From positions 2,903,733 through 2,967,732 of the forward strand of contig NC_089175.1 of assembly GCF_947507565.1 (NCBI RefSeq): DNA of 64,000 nt. The letters run 5' to 3'. This document shows, in pieces, positions 33,901-46,323 of the stretch. Made by a program: the position numbers and the translations under genes. This DNA comes from Oscarella lobularis (lineage: Eukaryota > Porifera > Homoscleromorpha > Homosclerophorida > Oscarellidae). Within the stretch, counting starts at the first letter, position 1; the number at the start of each line of letters is the position of its first letter. The notes under the pieces are model-generated. The model was not told the DNA's origin, ran no database searches, and saw nothing but the letters and a program-made list of their open reading frames with translations.

Positions 33901-36451
33901 AGATTGGTGCATGCTGAAGCCCCCTAATCCAGTCAGTAATTGTTTTCTATACTAATATTCTCCACTGGAATTTCTGTCCCTCACGCAGGTGCCTCCCAGC
34001 TTCACTTCAGCATTTTCTTACATACAAAATCTTGAAGAGGTTTATTTTATGAGTTATTGGTGGATCTAGACGTCACGTTTGTGTCTCCCAGTTTGCTGAA
34101 ATGGCTCAAGCAATCGGAGAGGCTTCCGATGCCGAGGTGTATGCAAATTTGGCAGCCAAACTGAGACAAGACTTCCACGAGTCATTTTATAACGGTAGCG
34201 AGCAGAGAACCGAGTGTTTGCTAAACAATAAATGTCTATGGCTCGATAGTAACGCATTACAGTATTGAGGAGATTACCTCATACGTTCTGCCTCTATTTC
34301 TTGGGATACCTACGCCTCAGACCGAACTCTGGCAGCAAGTTCAAGTCAAGTATAAGCGAGGATGGGCCCCCAGTGACGCTTATCTAATTATAATTGCTCT
34401 AGCTTCATGAATTATCTTGATCCATCAGACGGCTTCTTATCCCCTCGAGCGGGAATCATAGGAACTAAAGTTAGAGGATACATCAATCCTATTTTAGATA
34501 TAGAAACACACTTGCCTTAGTTTCTGCTACTTCAACTTAGTAGTGGTCTGGGTCGAACTGACGTTGCTCTGCAGCTCGCCGAGCAAATTCAAGTACCCAG
34601 TTGGGGTAAGCAAGCGGCTTTTGCCTGAACGCTCTCGTAGCTTGAATGTGTCTTACAGGTCACATGCTGTACAATCCAAACGAACCAGCGACAGCCGTGT
34701 GGGAACTTTGGGACGGCGACACGGAAGGCCCGGGCATGAATTCGCGTAATCATCACATGTTCTCAAGGTGTTAAAGACTTCCAAGTTTTCTAAGTGTAAA
34801 GACGACTTTCCTCTGACTATTTTAGTGTAGCCTGGTGGATTCGCATGGAACTAGGAGGCGTCCAACCTACCAGCAGCTTCAACGACGTAGCAATTAATAA
34901 CGAATATTAATTATTGATTATTGATTTTCCCGCAGGTCCTTCAAATCTACGTGGCTCGCACGCCTGGACTCAGCTACGTAAATTCGGCCGAGTACAGAGT
35001 GACATCGGGACGCATCGCGTACAGCTGGCAACGGCAGGGTGGAATACAGTGCCGAACCGTTCCCGAAAATCAGTCACCGTCTAATCCGACACTTCCGAAA
35101 CACGCCGACTTGAAACTGGATTGCGGAGATAAAGGCGGTGTTATTAATTCGGTATGAGTAGAGGATTCGCGCGTACGTTAACTAACGTTCTAATTAAAGA
35201 TTGATTTTGCTGACTTTGGCTTGCCGTTGGGTGGATGTAGCAATTTTGGTCACAGAAGCTCTTGCACTTCAAGCAATGCTACTGTTGCCGTGCGCAAAAA
35301 TACGGCAGCCAGGGTTGATAGGCTGTGTACTATTTCTTCCGCAGGTCGGAAATCTTTGTCTTGGTAAGGAGGGATGCACAGTTCCCTCTGGAGTCGATTT
35401 TTGGTACTGTACCCACTTATAATTTTTACCTTGACGAGTTTCTTACTAGGGGAGATCCCTGCTATGGCCAAATGAAACAGCTGAGCATTCAAGTCACCTG
35501 CTCTGAGCCGGACAGCATTACTGCCAGTGTTGAGACATCGGTAGAGTCTACGTAACAGAGAAAAGAGATTGCATTGTAAAATTTATAATACTAGGTTGGG
35601 ATACTATCTGAGATCTATCTGCCGTTTTATGGCTTAGAGGTACAGCTCAAAGAGTAAACATAATGCACTGGTGAGAGTTTGTACTGTGCAGGATGTTGAA
35701 GTTCAAGAAAGTAATGCAGTCATTTGGCCTCCCAGGTAAACATCTGAACAGGGAGGGATCTATTGGGTTGTACTACTAAGGCGACTCAGAATCATTAGTC
35801 ATCCTAGTCCTAGATCGTGGGGTAATAACTAAATTTTTCAGGTATCTGCAGCGTCCACCGGGGATTATTAATACTGAGTACATTACCCACACGAACACGC
35901 TGAAGGTTTACATTATCCATTGCTAATGTCAAAAAGTCATGAAATGATTTTGTGTAGGTGTCATTTGTTTCCGGTACGTACAGCTTTCTTGTCGAAGGAG
36001 GGAAATCTCAAAGTCACTGCTATTCAATTCCTGCACGAAGTATGCAGAAGACAGTGATATCAGCTGTTCTAAAAGTTCTACTATAGCAAGAGAAACGATT
36101 TCGTGTCCCGAAGGAACGGTCTTTACTCGAATTCTCTTTGCCTCGTTTGGAACGCCACAGGGATCATGTGAAAAGTAAACGTACAATTAATTATTGACAC
36201 TGACCCATTCTTATTATTAATTAAGATACACGAGAGGTGAATGCCACGCTGGGTCTAGCATGATGCAAGTTGGAAGATACTGCATGGGATCGCAGCAGTG
36301 CACTATAACAGTATGCCTGATTTCTATTTTTTGGCTGTGTCACATTTTTTCCTACTAGACTGATAGCAGCATGTTTGGATACTTCCAGTGCAATTCAGAT
36401 TTAGAAATTCGACTGGTTGTTGAAGCGTATTGTGGACGAAATTGGAACTGA
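30925..36451 (+). CDS. Secreted alpha-L-rhamnosidase (GH78) fused to two SUEL-type lectin domains
   Basis: Signal peptide MKVDRIFVVLFVAVSTSSG, then about 20 small exons. N-terminal beta domains: DKPTFSW, QTAYQVVVYAS, LDSGKVYSS (join 31228-31229 region to about 31302), LYVNGKRIGDDALVPGWTNY and ALYVAYDVTNYL. GH78 landmarks: IYNGETYDAR, VVDFGKNLAGY, TDCPQRDERLGW (general-acid region), GEDGSIPDVVPFYRYG, GSYGDWCMLKPP, and TAVWELWDGDTEGPGMNSRN with the catalytic-Glu-type WE-x-W. After the catalytic part come two SUEL/RBL lectin domains. The first, about 35090-35550, has CGDKGGVINSIDFADFGLPL, CLGKEGCTV and DPCYG. The second, about 36090-36451, has ILFASFGTPQGSC, then GECHAGSS, CMGSQQCTI and VEAYC. 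One intron (31891-31944) uses a GC donor. The reaction is release of alpha-linked L-rhamnose outside the cell. Boundaries between 32040 and 32780 and between 35560 and 36080 are uncertain. Confidence 0.88.
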
Positions 36452-36664
36452 TTAGTGAGAGCAAAAGGTCGACTAGTGTATTTCTATAAAGCGCTGCTAT
36501 TCATGTATTTTATAGGACGAAAACTGAAATCGCTATATTTTTAGACTCGGGGGGCTATGCTGGACGCGAGCTGTTTTTTTGTAGTATCTGATTGTTAATT
36601 AATTTACTATTCGTTGCACAACTTGAGTTGCACGCGTATCTGGAACGACTTTAATTAGTAGTCC

Positions 36665-36898
36665 TTGGAAAAGCAACTGCGGCCTTTCCAAGAAATCAAT
36701 AAGAACTTCAGCTGGGACTATGATTATCTGCCCTACGAGGAAATTATAAGCCAGCTGCTTGTTCTCCCGAAGAACGAGAGCGCACCGACCGACTCGTTTA
36801 CCACTGCATCATACAATTCCTGGCTTGGCCTGAGAAAAGGACTGCTCGACTTACCGGCTCAGACTCGGAGCAAATCCTCTACAGGCTGGTTGATGTAG
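36665..36898 (+). other. Unassigned exon-like open frame
   Basis: Downstream of the rhamnosidase stop, about 75 codons read LEKQLRPFQEINKNFSWDYD and YLPYEEIISQLLVLP. The W-x-Y-x-Y-x-x-Y-x-E-I pattern is faintly like the start of M14 carboxypeptidase domains. No zinc motif or further exon was found and there is no ATG at its start. Could be a gene fragment or chance. Confidence 0.2.
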
Positions 36899-37072
36899 CG
36901 CTCTTTGGAATCCCGCTCTTTCATCTCTGGCGTTTCAAAGCAACAGAGCATCGGCCAGAGCATCGCTGCCTTTGTCCCGGATGGCTGTTTCTTGAGCAGA
37001 CTATTTTTGGACAACGGATTAACATAAAAAACGCGACAAAAATTTTGAACACAACAGTTTGCACACACTGCA

Positions 37073-39065
37073 TTAGAGGCGGTTATTACAAGCGCGAGAT
37101 ACACTTGTAGCATCTACGCTAGTGTTATAGCTACCAGTTGCTTTGCAGGAATAATTACCCGAATACGAAGGATCCGTGTTGTTCATATAAAAGTTACAAT
37201 CATATTTATCTTTCTTCGTACCAACTTCCGTATTGTTCTCATTAAAAATTTGAAGAATTGTCATTGGAGAGCCGGTTGCAGTGCAGTGCAAAAAATGGTT
37301 GCCAGGACCAGTAGGAACACAATGAGATAAGCTCGAATATAGGCCAAATCTTGTTATAGTCGCTGGTTCTAAATATACTATGATTAAGACAACGAGCACT
37401 GCAAGTGAGAATTTATACCGTAAAAGCAGACATCAATCGTTTGGCTGGTCGTATTATAGTCGTTTTTAGCAACGCAGGTAATTTTCATTGTTTCTGCTTT
37501 TCTAGCATCAAATAAAACAGATGCTTTATTGGCTCTTGACACAATAGGACCCGACGAGTTGCTGATAGTTACTTGAGGTTGGGGTACGCCATCCGCACTA
37601 CAAGAAATATTCACCCGCTTTCCTGTACTATAGCAGCTTTTGTTGTCAGTGCTGCTGTTTGCGTAGGAGACACTGAAGTTCGTCATTTTCACTGATTCTA
37701 CAAAGAAGATAACTAAGGTCAGTAGCCATATCTTAGTGAAAGATAAAGTACAAAAAATTCACACATTGTAAGTGTTGGGCAAATGAAAGCGATTTTGTAC
37801 ATCACAACGTTTGAAACGGTACAAATAACTTACTGATAACAAATATAGTCAGTGTTTTGAATGCACTTTGCGATGATGGCTGAGAGGCAAGCGACGCTTT
37901 GCAGGTGTAATTTCCGCTACTTTTGCCAGATTTTACTGATTTCAGAGAATAGGATATGTTCGTCGAGTTTGTTAGGCTGTAAAGAGATCTTGAGTTAAAA
38001 GAAATTGCTAGGTTTGTGAACGTTGGCTTGTCTCTATAACATTCCCTTCCAGACGCAGTACAGTACAAATTGACCGTACTTCCTTCCAGAAGAAGAACTA
38101 CCCCAGAAGCGTTGGGATGGGGCGAAGACGAAAAATTAGTCACTACGGGATCTTCGGTCTCTATACACATTGATCAGACAGACGAATTTATCAAGGAATT
38201 AACTATAGCTTATAGTGTAATACATACCGAGAATGACAATTGGACTGTCTGCTGAAATTCTTTCAAGGGCGTCGCGGAAAGGAGGAAGTTTTTGTTCACA
38301 GTTAATGTCGACTACACAGGTGTACTGTCCGTCTTTACTCGGCAAAGCGTCATCAACTTCGTAAATCAAACTGTTCCCAGTGTTCTTGCTGATATCATGA
38401 GACCCGATGATAATTGATTCATTTTCTTTTGTGACTCTTTCTATGGTAACCACAAGAGAGCACGCAGATTCAACGACGTTAAAATTGCACCGAAAAAAAA
38501 TGGACAAAAATAGAAGACTTGACCATTTGCCGGACTTTGTTGTACTGACTTCAGAATTCTCTTACCTACACATAATTCATCACGTAAGACGCACGCAAGC
38601 AAGTATAACAATAGCGTTACTGTAGACTGGGACGAAGATGGCGTTTGCAAAATTTTCATATGTTACTGAAGGGGAATAATACATTCGGCAGTAGTAAACG
38701 CCTTCGTAAGATTTCTTGACGTTGGAAATCGAGAAGTTGAACGACATTCCGTTAGAACAGTTGGCTGCAGGGCGTGTGTAACGAAAATCTGAATTCGAAG
38801 TTGATGGCGAGACAATCCTAGTACTGGTTTCTCCTAGTTTTGTCCTGTCCAAGACGAGCTGAACAGAGTAGTACGAACTGCTAAAGCCCAGAGCGCAGCA
38901 GGTTATAAAATCATCTGGAGTGGTTTCACCCTCAATCAGATAGTTTCGAGAGACGTTGTAATGAATGTTCATCTCCGTGCGTACCGAGGTACTTTCTATC
39001 ACCGCTACTGCCGCCACCAGGTGCAACGAATATGCCCAAGCCAATAAAAGCATCATCGCGGGCAT
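37073..39065 (-). CDS. Secreted or truncated Ig-superfamily protein (four to five Ig-like domains)
   Basis: Starts at ATG 39063-39065 with signal peptide MPAMMLLLAWAYSLHLVAAV. Exon 1 (to about 38622) encodes a V-like Ig domain with Cys residues and SYEGVYYC. Further exons: about 38560-38220 (CSLVVTIERV, DGQYTCVV), 38150-37830 (EGSTVNLYCTASGRECY, SGNYTCKA), 37700-37420 (GKRVNISCSADGVPQPQVTI, MKITCVAKN) and 37370-37073 (HFLHCTATGSP, SGNYSCKATG). Each domain sits on its own exon. Unlike its paralogue at 41865-45091, no TM exon was found, so the product may be secreted or the gene 3'-truncated. Many N-x-S/T sites fit an extracellular role. Confidence 0.7.
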
Positions 39066-40219
39066 TTTTTTCACTCGTAACGGCCTAAATAAGAGGACAA
39101 TTCCTATTTTCGCTTGCCGTTTTTGTGTGACTCAGCATGTTTCTTACTCTCTTCTCTTGTTTGCACAGGACTGCTGCGCAACGGCGACTCCGCCTCTCAA
39201 CTCCTGACAGAAGACGTCAATCACACTCAAATGTTCACGTGCACATAATACACTTAAAATGCAAATCGGCTTGTGTCAACCTTTCCTGACTGCGCCTGAG
39301 AAGCAGAACTATCGGCATTGCTGGTGAGTTCCATTAGAATCACGAGCTTTCTAAAGACGCTGCATATTCAAACTGAATTAGAGTGCTTCTCCTTCTTTTT
39401 AAACTGCGCAGCGCTGGGTGGAGTCTGCACGTCCCTGGCCCCCAGTGGACAGCACACATGCGCCTATAATGCAATTAAATGCAAAGCAGTCGATGCCCTG
39501 AAAAACAAAACGCTGAATCGTCGTCTTTCAACGCCCCGCAGACTCTCTGGCAGAGATTTTGCCTAAACGACAACTTCATCTCGTTTCGTAGTGGATATGT
39601 TCCAGGTGACGGCATACATGTACAGCGTGCCCGGCGTGCGTCTCCGTTTGCATCCTCCTGGTCACCACAAACATAGCAGCTTTCAGCAGCCAACCTGATC
39701 AACGTCCAGCAAAGCCGGCTGCTCTATCCACTGCGCGCAGAATGCAATTATAAGCCCATGCACTGAGGCGCGGAGCATGTGATCGTCAGTGGGAGAACAG
39801 AGACAAGCTCCTCCCCTTCTCTCGCATGGATCAAAACGCCTGTTCGATCTAAAGAACAGTTACACCGACTCGTTGATTTTGTTACTCGTTTTAGGGACTC
39901 TAGAGAAGCGGCACCGCTTAAAAAAATCTGTTCAACCCCACGCACGGTGCTGAAATGCTTCTCTCGATTACAGAAAAGCATCATTTTAGGACAAACCGTC
40001 CGTCTGATAGAGACGTGGAGACGATCGAAAAATTTTCAGTAATAACCGACCGTGTGTTTCAAAAATTGAAAACTCAGTATTTTTCTGCGGCATTAGTGGA
40101 CAGGAGTTTTTATATAAAACCGGTAGGCGGGGTGTCACAACGACAATATGTGGCTCGGGGTTAATGAGGATGTTTAGCATTTTTTCTGCCCAAGCGCGTT
40201 TTTCTCAGTCTCGCACACA
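39066..40219. promoter_or_regulatory. Divergent intergenic region (shared promoter span)
   Basis: 1.15 kb between the start of the minus-strand Ig gene and the plus-strand secreted-family gene at 40220. No exon is supported. AT-rich TTTATATAAAACC at about 40107-40119, ~100 bp upstream of ATG 40220, is a plausible TATA region for the latter. Confidence 0.4.
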
Positions 40220-41157
40220 ATGGCTCTCACAAGCGCCTTTTCGTTCGTCACAATGATGATTTACTCTCAGTGTGTACGACTGGGTTCAGCGTCAGAACCC
40301 GCGGGGTGTATGCGCGCTTCTGTTCTTCCGTCATCGGGTCCTACAGTTTGCCTTCCACTCGACCAATACCTTCAACTCCAACCCGACGACTCAAAATCGA
40401 ATGTAAGCGCATCTTCATTCATATATTATAATAAAATCGAGTGTGTTATAGTCCGACGTCGAAGTTACCCCAGCGCCGAGACGAGAGCTTGAAGGGAGCG
40501 CTTCTACCGAGAAGGTGTACCGTTACATGTCACCCATGTGGCTCAGGGAAAACGCCAATTTTTCGGAGACACCGACTTCCGTGTCGGAACAAGCGATTGA
40601 ATTCGGGTCCGGACCATCGAATTACAATTGGATGTTTAAAGTAAGTCAGAAACTCGTCAGTCTCAAGTCTCCGCTTTCTACGTAATTAATTAAATTAAAT
40701 TAAGGTCGATTTGGTGAACGCGGGAGTTCTCGATGACGAAAAACGCTACTCCATTCACATCGCTTTGTATTTCGCGACCGCGGCTACACCAGACAGTGAT
40801 CCCATTTTTGTCGTTTGCGACAACGCCGGCAATTATTGCGCCGGTTTCCAATACGACGACAGTGGATCATCTACGTATTACCACGCCGGAGAAAATTTAG
40901 ATGCAGACTGTCAAACTGGCGAAAGTGGCCTTTTGGCTAATCCTACACCTGGGGCTGTCGAATGGAATATTCGACTTGAACTTCATCCCACGTATACAGT
41001 GGGATTGACATACGCTGCCACTACCAGCATACTTACGTATAAGTATCTTGAAACGCTGAAACCCAGTCGAGGACTTCATTTTCGAGTGTGCAGAGAGCAC
41101 GCTGGTGAACGTTTCAAGTTTCATTTGTTCGAGCTGACCCTGAAAGTGATCGAGTGA
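40220..41157 (+). CDS. Secreted protein of the O/P array family, solitary founder-like copy
   Basis: Three exons: 40220-40402, 40451-40640 and 40705-41157, giving ~275 residues. Signal peptide MALTSAFSFVTMMIYSQCVR, then LPSSGPTVCLPLDQYLQL, a variable linker, and RYMSPMWLRENANFSETPTS. The long C-terminal domain is KRYSIHIALYF, IFVVCDNAGNYCAGF, VEWNIRLELHPTYTVGLTYA and GLHFRVCREHAGERFKFHLF. The alternating hydrophobic pattern and few conserved Cys suggest a beta-sandwich. I do not recognise the family. An AATAAA lies at about 41215. Its protein is about equally like the O and P genes of the array at 45880-64000, so it may resemble their ancestor. Confidence 0.8.
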
Positions 41158-41289
41158 AGACCGAAGAGACCAATTGCAGTACTGTTTGCCTGTCTAGATT
41201 AGATGAATTGAATCAATAAAGTAGCTATAGATTGCATTTGCGGACAAATGCCGGAATTTATCTCTCTGACTGAACTCGTGCAACGCGAA

Positions 41290-41864
41290 TTGAAACCTAC
41301 GCTGAGCATAGTCTTGATAGACGACAGGGTTCATAATCATTGGGGCCCCAAAAGGAGAGAACAGGTGATCTGACTTTTATTTACGGGATCTAGACCTGTA
41401 CGGAAAGAGAATTCCCTCTTTACCTGTCCTGCGGTCAGAATATCTCTAAAAGAAAGTACCTAAGAGTGCTCTGATCAGTATTTCAACAACAACCTAGGTT
41501 AGCCTATACATTTTGAAGGCCAAGAAGGCGACTGAGTGAGTGGGAGGCAGAACTGACCGTTCGAAACCTCGCGAAGATTCCTTGAAACGAAAAGAGCACC
41601 AATCGCACCAAACGAAGAAGAAGCCACATCCCGGATTAGAATGTTGTACCGGCCTATCCGGTGTCAGTCTGCAAGCCACTGGCATGTACCTGACTACCTT
41701 CCGATAGCTTAAGCGATATGCCAGGAACAAGCTTCTAAAAGAAGAAACTACCCGAAACTCGCTCCTACCGTAGATAGTCTAATTTCTTCTACGCTAAACA
41801 GTCTAGTAACACGAAAGGAGCCACTAAAATGAGCACAGGCTTTGCAAATTAAGTTCGCGTTACC
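41290..41864. repeat. Diverged copy of the array's intergenic sequence
   Basis: Blocks such as GGGGCCCCAAAAGGAGAGAA, the TTTATTTACGG/TGTACGGAAAGAGAA segment and GGAGGCAGAACTGACCGTTC recur at 45720-46000, 50570-50900, 56100-56400 and 60980-61260. They mark an old copy of the O-gene upstream region beside the founder-like gene. Confidence 0.6.
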
Positions 41865-44800
41865 TCAGTCGCTCTGATCGTTGGAATCATTGTTAGCTTG
41901 AAGTGACCCCTGATCACTAGCGGGAGGAGGTCGATCATCGTTGTCTTCATCGTTGTCTTGGTTCCTAGGAGGATCGTCATTGTTTTGGCCCTCAGGATGA
42001 TCACCATCTTTTGGACCAGGTGGTGGTTGTCTGCAGATAAAGTTACAAGTAAACAAGAGCGTAGTAGCGCGCCTTTACCTCTTAGAACAAGCCTTCTTCA
42101 ATACCTCCTTCAATGTTTGTCTAAAGACAAATGATATGATAAAAAGTGCTATTAGTAAGACAGCGGTAGGACACAGTATTATTAATATCAAGAATTTTGA
42201 TTCCAAGCCTAGAAAGAAACGGGTTTTGAGACAAACCGTCCGCAAATTGCACTTCTTACCACCGCTCTTTGGACAAACAGAAAAAATTTGCGTCTTCGAA
42301 TAACAATGATTGTCTGCCTTACACGTGTATTTGCCAACGCTAGTCAAATTTGATAGAAATGAAAACTCCACTGTGCCCTTTCCCGACGCCAAGACTTCAT
42401 TGTAAGGATCGAGAATTTGAACAGTTGGGAGAGGAAACCCTGTGCAAGTGCATGATCCACGAACACGACTGTTTGCCGCCTTGATGCATGACGTTAGGGA
42501 AATTTCTAGCGGCTCTACAAGGAAAGCAAATACACTTTCAAAAATCAAGAATTAGATTGGTCTGCGTTTTATTTTGATTACCAGAAACACAAATGTAGAC
42601 ACTCTTGTCAGACTCGTAGTCAGCTCCGCCATTTTTGTTGCGCGACTTGCAGGTGTAGTTACCAGGCAATTTTGCAGGAAAATTCCACTCAATCACGCTT
42701 TCTTTATCTGAAGATGAAAGTCCATCGGGACCGACTATCGCGACTTGGGGAGGAGGAAAGCCAGTTGCTTTGCACGTTACATTGACATTTGATTTCTTCG
42801 TGACGCACGCACAAGTTTGTTCTTTTTTGTATACTGCTTCAAAATAAACAATACGAGGACTCTCTGCACAAGTACAACATATGTAGAATCACGTGGATGA
42901 GAGCAAAGCTTACCATAAAAAGAAATATGACGAGATGAAGATGCGTTCCCACAGGACGTTTTAGCATAGCAAGTGTAGTTTCCACTTGCGGACGTTGAAG
43001 AAGCAAAAGATTTTACTACTGTGCCATTTGAACCACTGGCGACAATCTCGCCGTGAGGATCTAGAATTTGCACAGTTGGTACCGGAAGTCCGGTCGATGA
43101 GCAGGAAATGGTGATAGTTTGGTCTTTAGATGATATTTCAAAATTTGAAATCGTCAAGGGTTCTACAGCAAAGCGTCAATTAGTCAGCATGTAAAATTTC
43201 CCTACTTTGTTTACCAAATACAATAAGTTCAAAGTACTTCGTCGCGTTGTTGTATCTGCCTTTTGCTACACAGGAATATTTACCCGAAAGTGCAGCGCTC
43301 GAGTCTGCTATGGGATAGGTAGCAACGGAGAGGTGTGTTTCACTAACTGTGACATTGTTCTGACTCAAAATTTGAAGATTTATCAATGACGAGCCCGCTG
43401 CTTTACACTGTAAATCCCTACTAGTGTGATTTGGAATACAGCTTGAAGGATGAGGGTCGGTTTGAAAGACTGTAATAGCTAATGGCTCTAGAAATTACAG
43501 TCTATATCTTATAAGCTATGAGGGCTCGAAAAGATTACCGTAGAAGCACATTTCGATCGTTTTTTTTCGCTTTTGTATAGCCGTTTGTAGCAACGCACGT
43601 GAAGTTAGCCTTTCCTGCTCCATTTTCAACAAAAACATTAGATGCTTGTCGTCGTCCTGAACACATCTGACCAGAAGAGTTGCTAATAATGACGTTAGCA
43701 TCAGGTATGCTATCAGCAATGCAGGTGACTTTGACCGGTTTTCCCGCTTCATAACAACCGTGGCTTTCGTAGTTGCTGCCTTGTGTAGAAATATTAAAAT
43801 ACTTCAACTGTACGGATCCTATAAACAAAACCACTTTCTTAAAAATGTAAGCCCACTGAAAACTGAAGACTTACGGGTAACTAATAAAGTCAACGCTCTA
43901 TGAACAGCTTGTGTGACCGACTGAGAATTCATCCACGCCTTACAGGTGTAGACAGCGCTATTTTTAGCTGTCACTGATTTCAAATCCAGTGATATATTTG
44001 ATAAATGTTCTGGAGTCGTAGAGTAAGTTTGCCAAAAAAAGGCAAGGCTGGGCAACGTTGGTTTGCCTTGATAGCATTCCATTCCAGTAGCGTCACAATG
44101 TAAAGTGATGTTACTTCCTTCCGTGAGAAGAAGAACTCCAGAAGCGTTGGGACGCTGTGGTGTAGACGAGAAACTGGCGATGTCGGCAGGCTTAGGCTCT
44201 GCAATGCACAGAATCAAATCTTTTGGCAGAAATCAAGGAAGCTAGCCTTACACACCGTGAATCTTGATTGGATCCTCACATGCCATAATGTCGACAAGAC
44301 CGCTGTAATTATAAGATGTCTGACTACAACGGCTGAATACTACGCAAAAGTACTGTCCCCCTCCTGAAGCGCTCGAAGCTTCACCAACAGAATAAAGTAG
44401 ACTGTTCGCAGCGTTTTGTTTTATGCTTTGCAAGGGTTTCACCAAATGTGTCTCGTTGTCTTTTGCTATGCCAACTTCAAGCGAGCAAAAGGACTCAACA
44501 AAACTGAAGTTACACTGAATCCGAAAAGGACATTGAGAAAGGACGACGCCATTTGCAGGACTTTGCTGCACGGACGTCAAAACGGGTTGACCTAAGAATA
44601 GCATACACGTGATGCACAAATTAGGGAAAATAACGCCTACGTACTGTAGACAGGAATGAAGCTGGTGTTATCTTCAGATTGAAGAACTCCCGCAGAGGAA
44701 AACAGTTGGCAAGAGTATACCCCTGCATAAGATTCTTTTACGTTTGAAATAGACAATTTTAGTGACAACTCTGGAGAGCATCCACTAACAGCGCCACCGA

Positions 44801-45091
44801 AATGAAAATCAGGATTCGAATTTTCGCCGGTCCAATCAACACAGAACCTTCTCCGAACATTTCGCGGTCTAAATATAGTTGAAGGTAGCCTTCGCTGCCG
44901 TGACCGCAGCAACGAAGGAAATCCTTTGACGAGTTTTGACCCTCGATCAGGTATCGTCGAGAGCTACTGTAAGTGATAGATACCTCAACTCGATCACCTG
45001 CTGGTCCTGCGGCTACTACCAACGTCAAATTCACAGCAAAGATTATAGTCTGCAGTGCCACGAATAGCATTATCTCTTTTCTTGAATTCAT
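41865..45091 (-). CDS. Single-pass Ig-superfamily receptor with about eight Ig-like domains
   Basis: ATG 45089-45091 starts MNSRKEIMLFVALQTIIFAV, a signal peptide. Ig-like exons follow at roughly 45090-44640, 44605-44250, 44200-43875, 43815-43540, 43490-43210, 43160-42915, 42830-42590 and 42515-42275. Examples of the Ig Cys motifs are SYAGVYSCQL, GQYFCVVF, AVYTCKAW, GKYSCVAKG, SGNYTCYAK, PGNYTCKSRN and VGKYTCKAD. A TM helix (FLILIILCPTAVLLIALFII) is encoded near 42205-42120, followed by a basic KEVLKKACSKR. The last exon encodes an acidic Pro/Asp/Asn-rich tail (DDRPPPASDQGSLQANNDSN) with no ITIM or ITAM. Exon 1 changes frame near 44845-44865, between FGEGSVL and the DWTGENSNPDF segment. That is either an assembly indel or a disabling frameshift. 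Probably a surface recognition or adhesion receptor. Confidence 0.75.
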
Positions 45092-45379
45092 GATATTCCT
45101 TGCGCGCCCTAGCTGTGAGCCTGGTTTGCCGCCCTTGCCGGTCTTTCGTCAACGTTCTTAAGTCGTTTCAACTCAAGTCGCTTGAGTAAGTCACGCGGTT
45201 GGCGCACATGAGCGGACGTCCTTTTCTAATGCAAAGCAGTCGGTGACCTTTAGATGGCGCACATCCTTCCCTATTAGCGTCCTTGCGCGTCATCAGTCAC
45301 AAACGCTTTTAGTCTCTCTTGCTTGCTCCCCTGCTCTCCCAATATCAAGCACAATGGCTCACTGAATTGCTCTGATCAG

Positions 45380-46320
45380 TACGTATTTCAGCAACATCGA
45401 TTTTAATATAACGTACGTTTGAAGGCCAGGAAGGCGACCGAGTGGGCGCGCGAAGACCCCTTGATTGGGAGCTGGAAGCTCAAGACCAGGTGTCCGCCCT
45501 GCAGGTCTTATGCGGTATCTCGAACAGAAAAGGTCTCAATGTAGAGAGATTTCTGCGGACGTTAATTTGTTATTTTCATCGATTTTTTCAAATGCAGTAG
45601 TCTCGACTAGGACTGCGTACTCTCTCTCAAAGACATCTGGTCAATTAGCCAATCATGTTAAACGAGTGACAGAGCTAAATATATTTCAGGAAGCCAACGT
45701 CCATTGAACTCTACGTTGAGTCAGAGTCTAGTCTAGGTGCAGGGGCCCCCAAAGGGAGAACATACATGTACGTGGTGGTCTGTCTTTTATTTACGGAGTC
45801 TGTACGGAAAGAGAATGCCCGTTATGTCTTATTTACCTGTCCTGCTGTAGAATATTTCAAAAAAGGTACCTAAGAGTGCTCTGATCAGTATTTCAGCAAC
45901 ACCGCTTTTATATAAGGTACGCTTGAAGCCGACCGAGTGAGTGGGAGGCAGAAATGACCGTTCGTTTAACAGAAACGCTGCGAGAAGCCGCGCGAAGACA
46001 CCTTGAAGCTTCAAAGCCACAAGCAGTAGGTAAGCTCATTACGGTCATTACGGACCCGGATTAGAGCAGGTGGTCTTCTGCCCTGCGGGCGCCAAAAAAC
46101 AAAACTATTTTTAGGATCTCAATGTAGAGAGAATTCTCCATTATATTGAACGTTTATGTGTTATCTCATTGATTTTTCAAATGCAGTGTCTCGGCTAGAT
46201 CTTGTCAATTAGCCAATCATGCTAAACACGCCGCCTAATGAGTGACGTAGCTGAATATATTTCAGGAGGCTTTCTATAGCATTCTCTCAAGCGTTTCGCC
46301 GCCGTGACTCTTCAAGTTTA
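45380..46320. repeat. Two partial copies of the O-gene upstream region
   Basis: The segment GAAGGCCAGGAAGGCGACCG to TCAATTAGCCAATCATG occurs at about 45420-45660 and again at about 45900-46230. The AATATATTTCAGG just before O1 (46324) is repeated before every O gene. No gene is supported inside. Confidence 0.6.
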
Positions 46321-46323
46321 GCA

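Noticed and set aside
45465-45707. 80-codon plus-strand frame beginning MGAGSSRPGVRP
   Set aside because: Lies in duplicated non-coding O-gene upstream sequence and is not open in the other copies.
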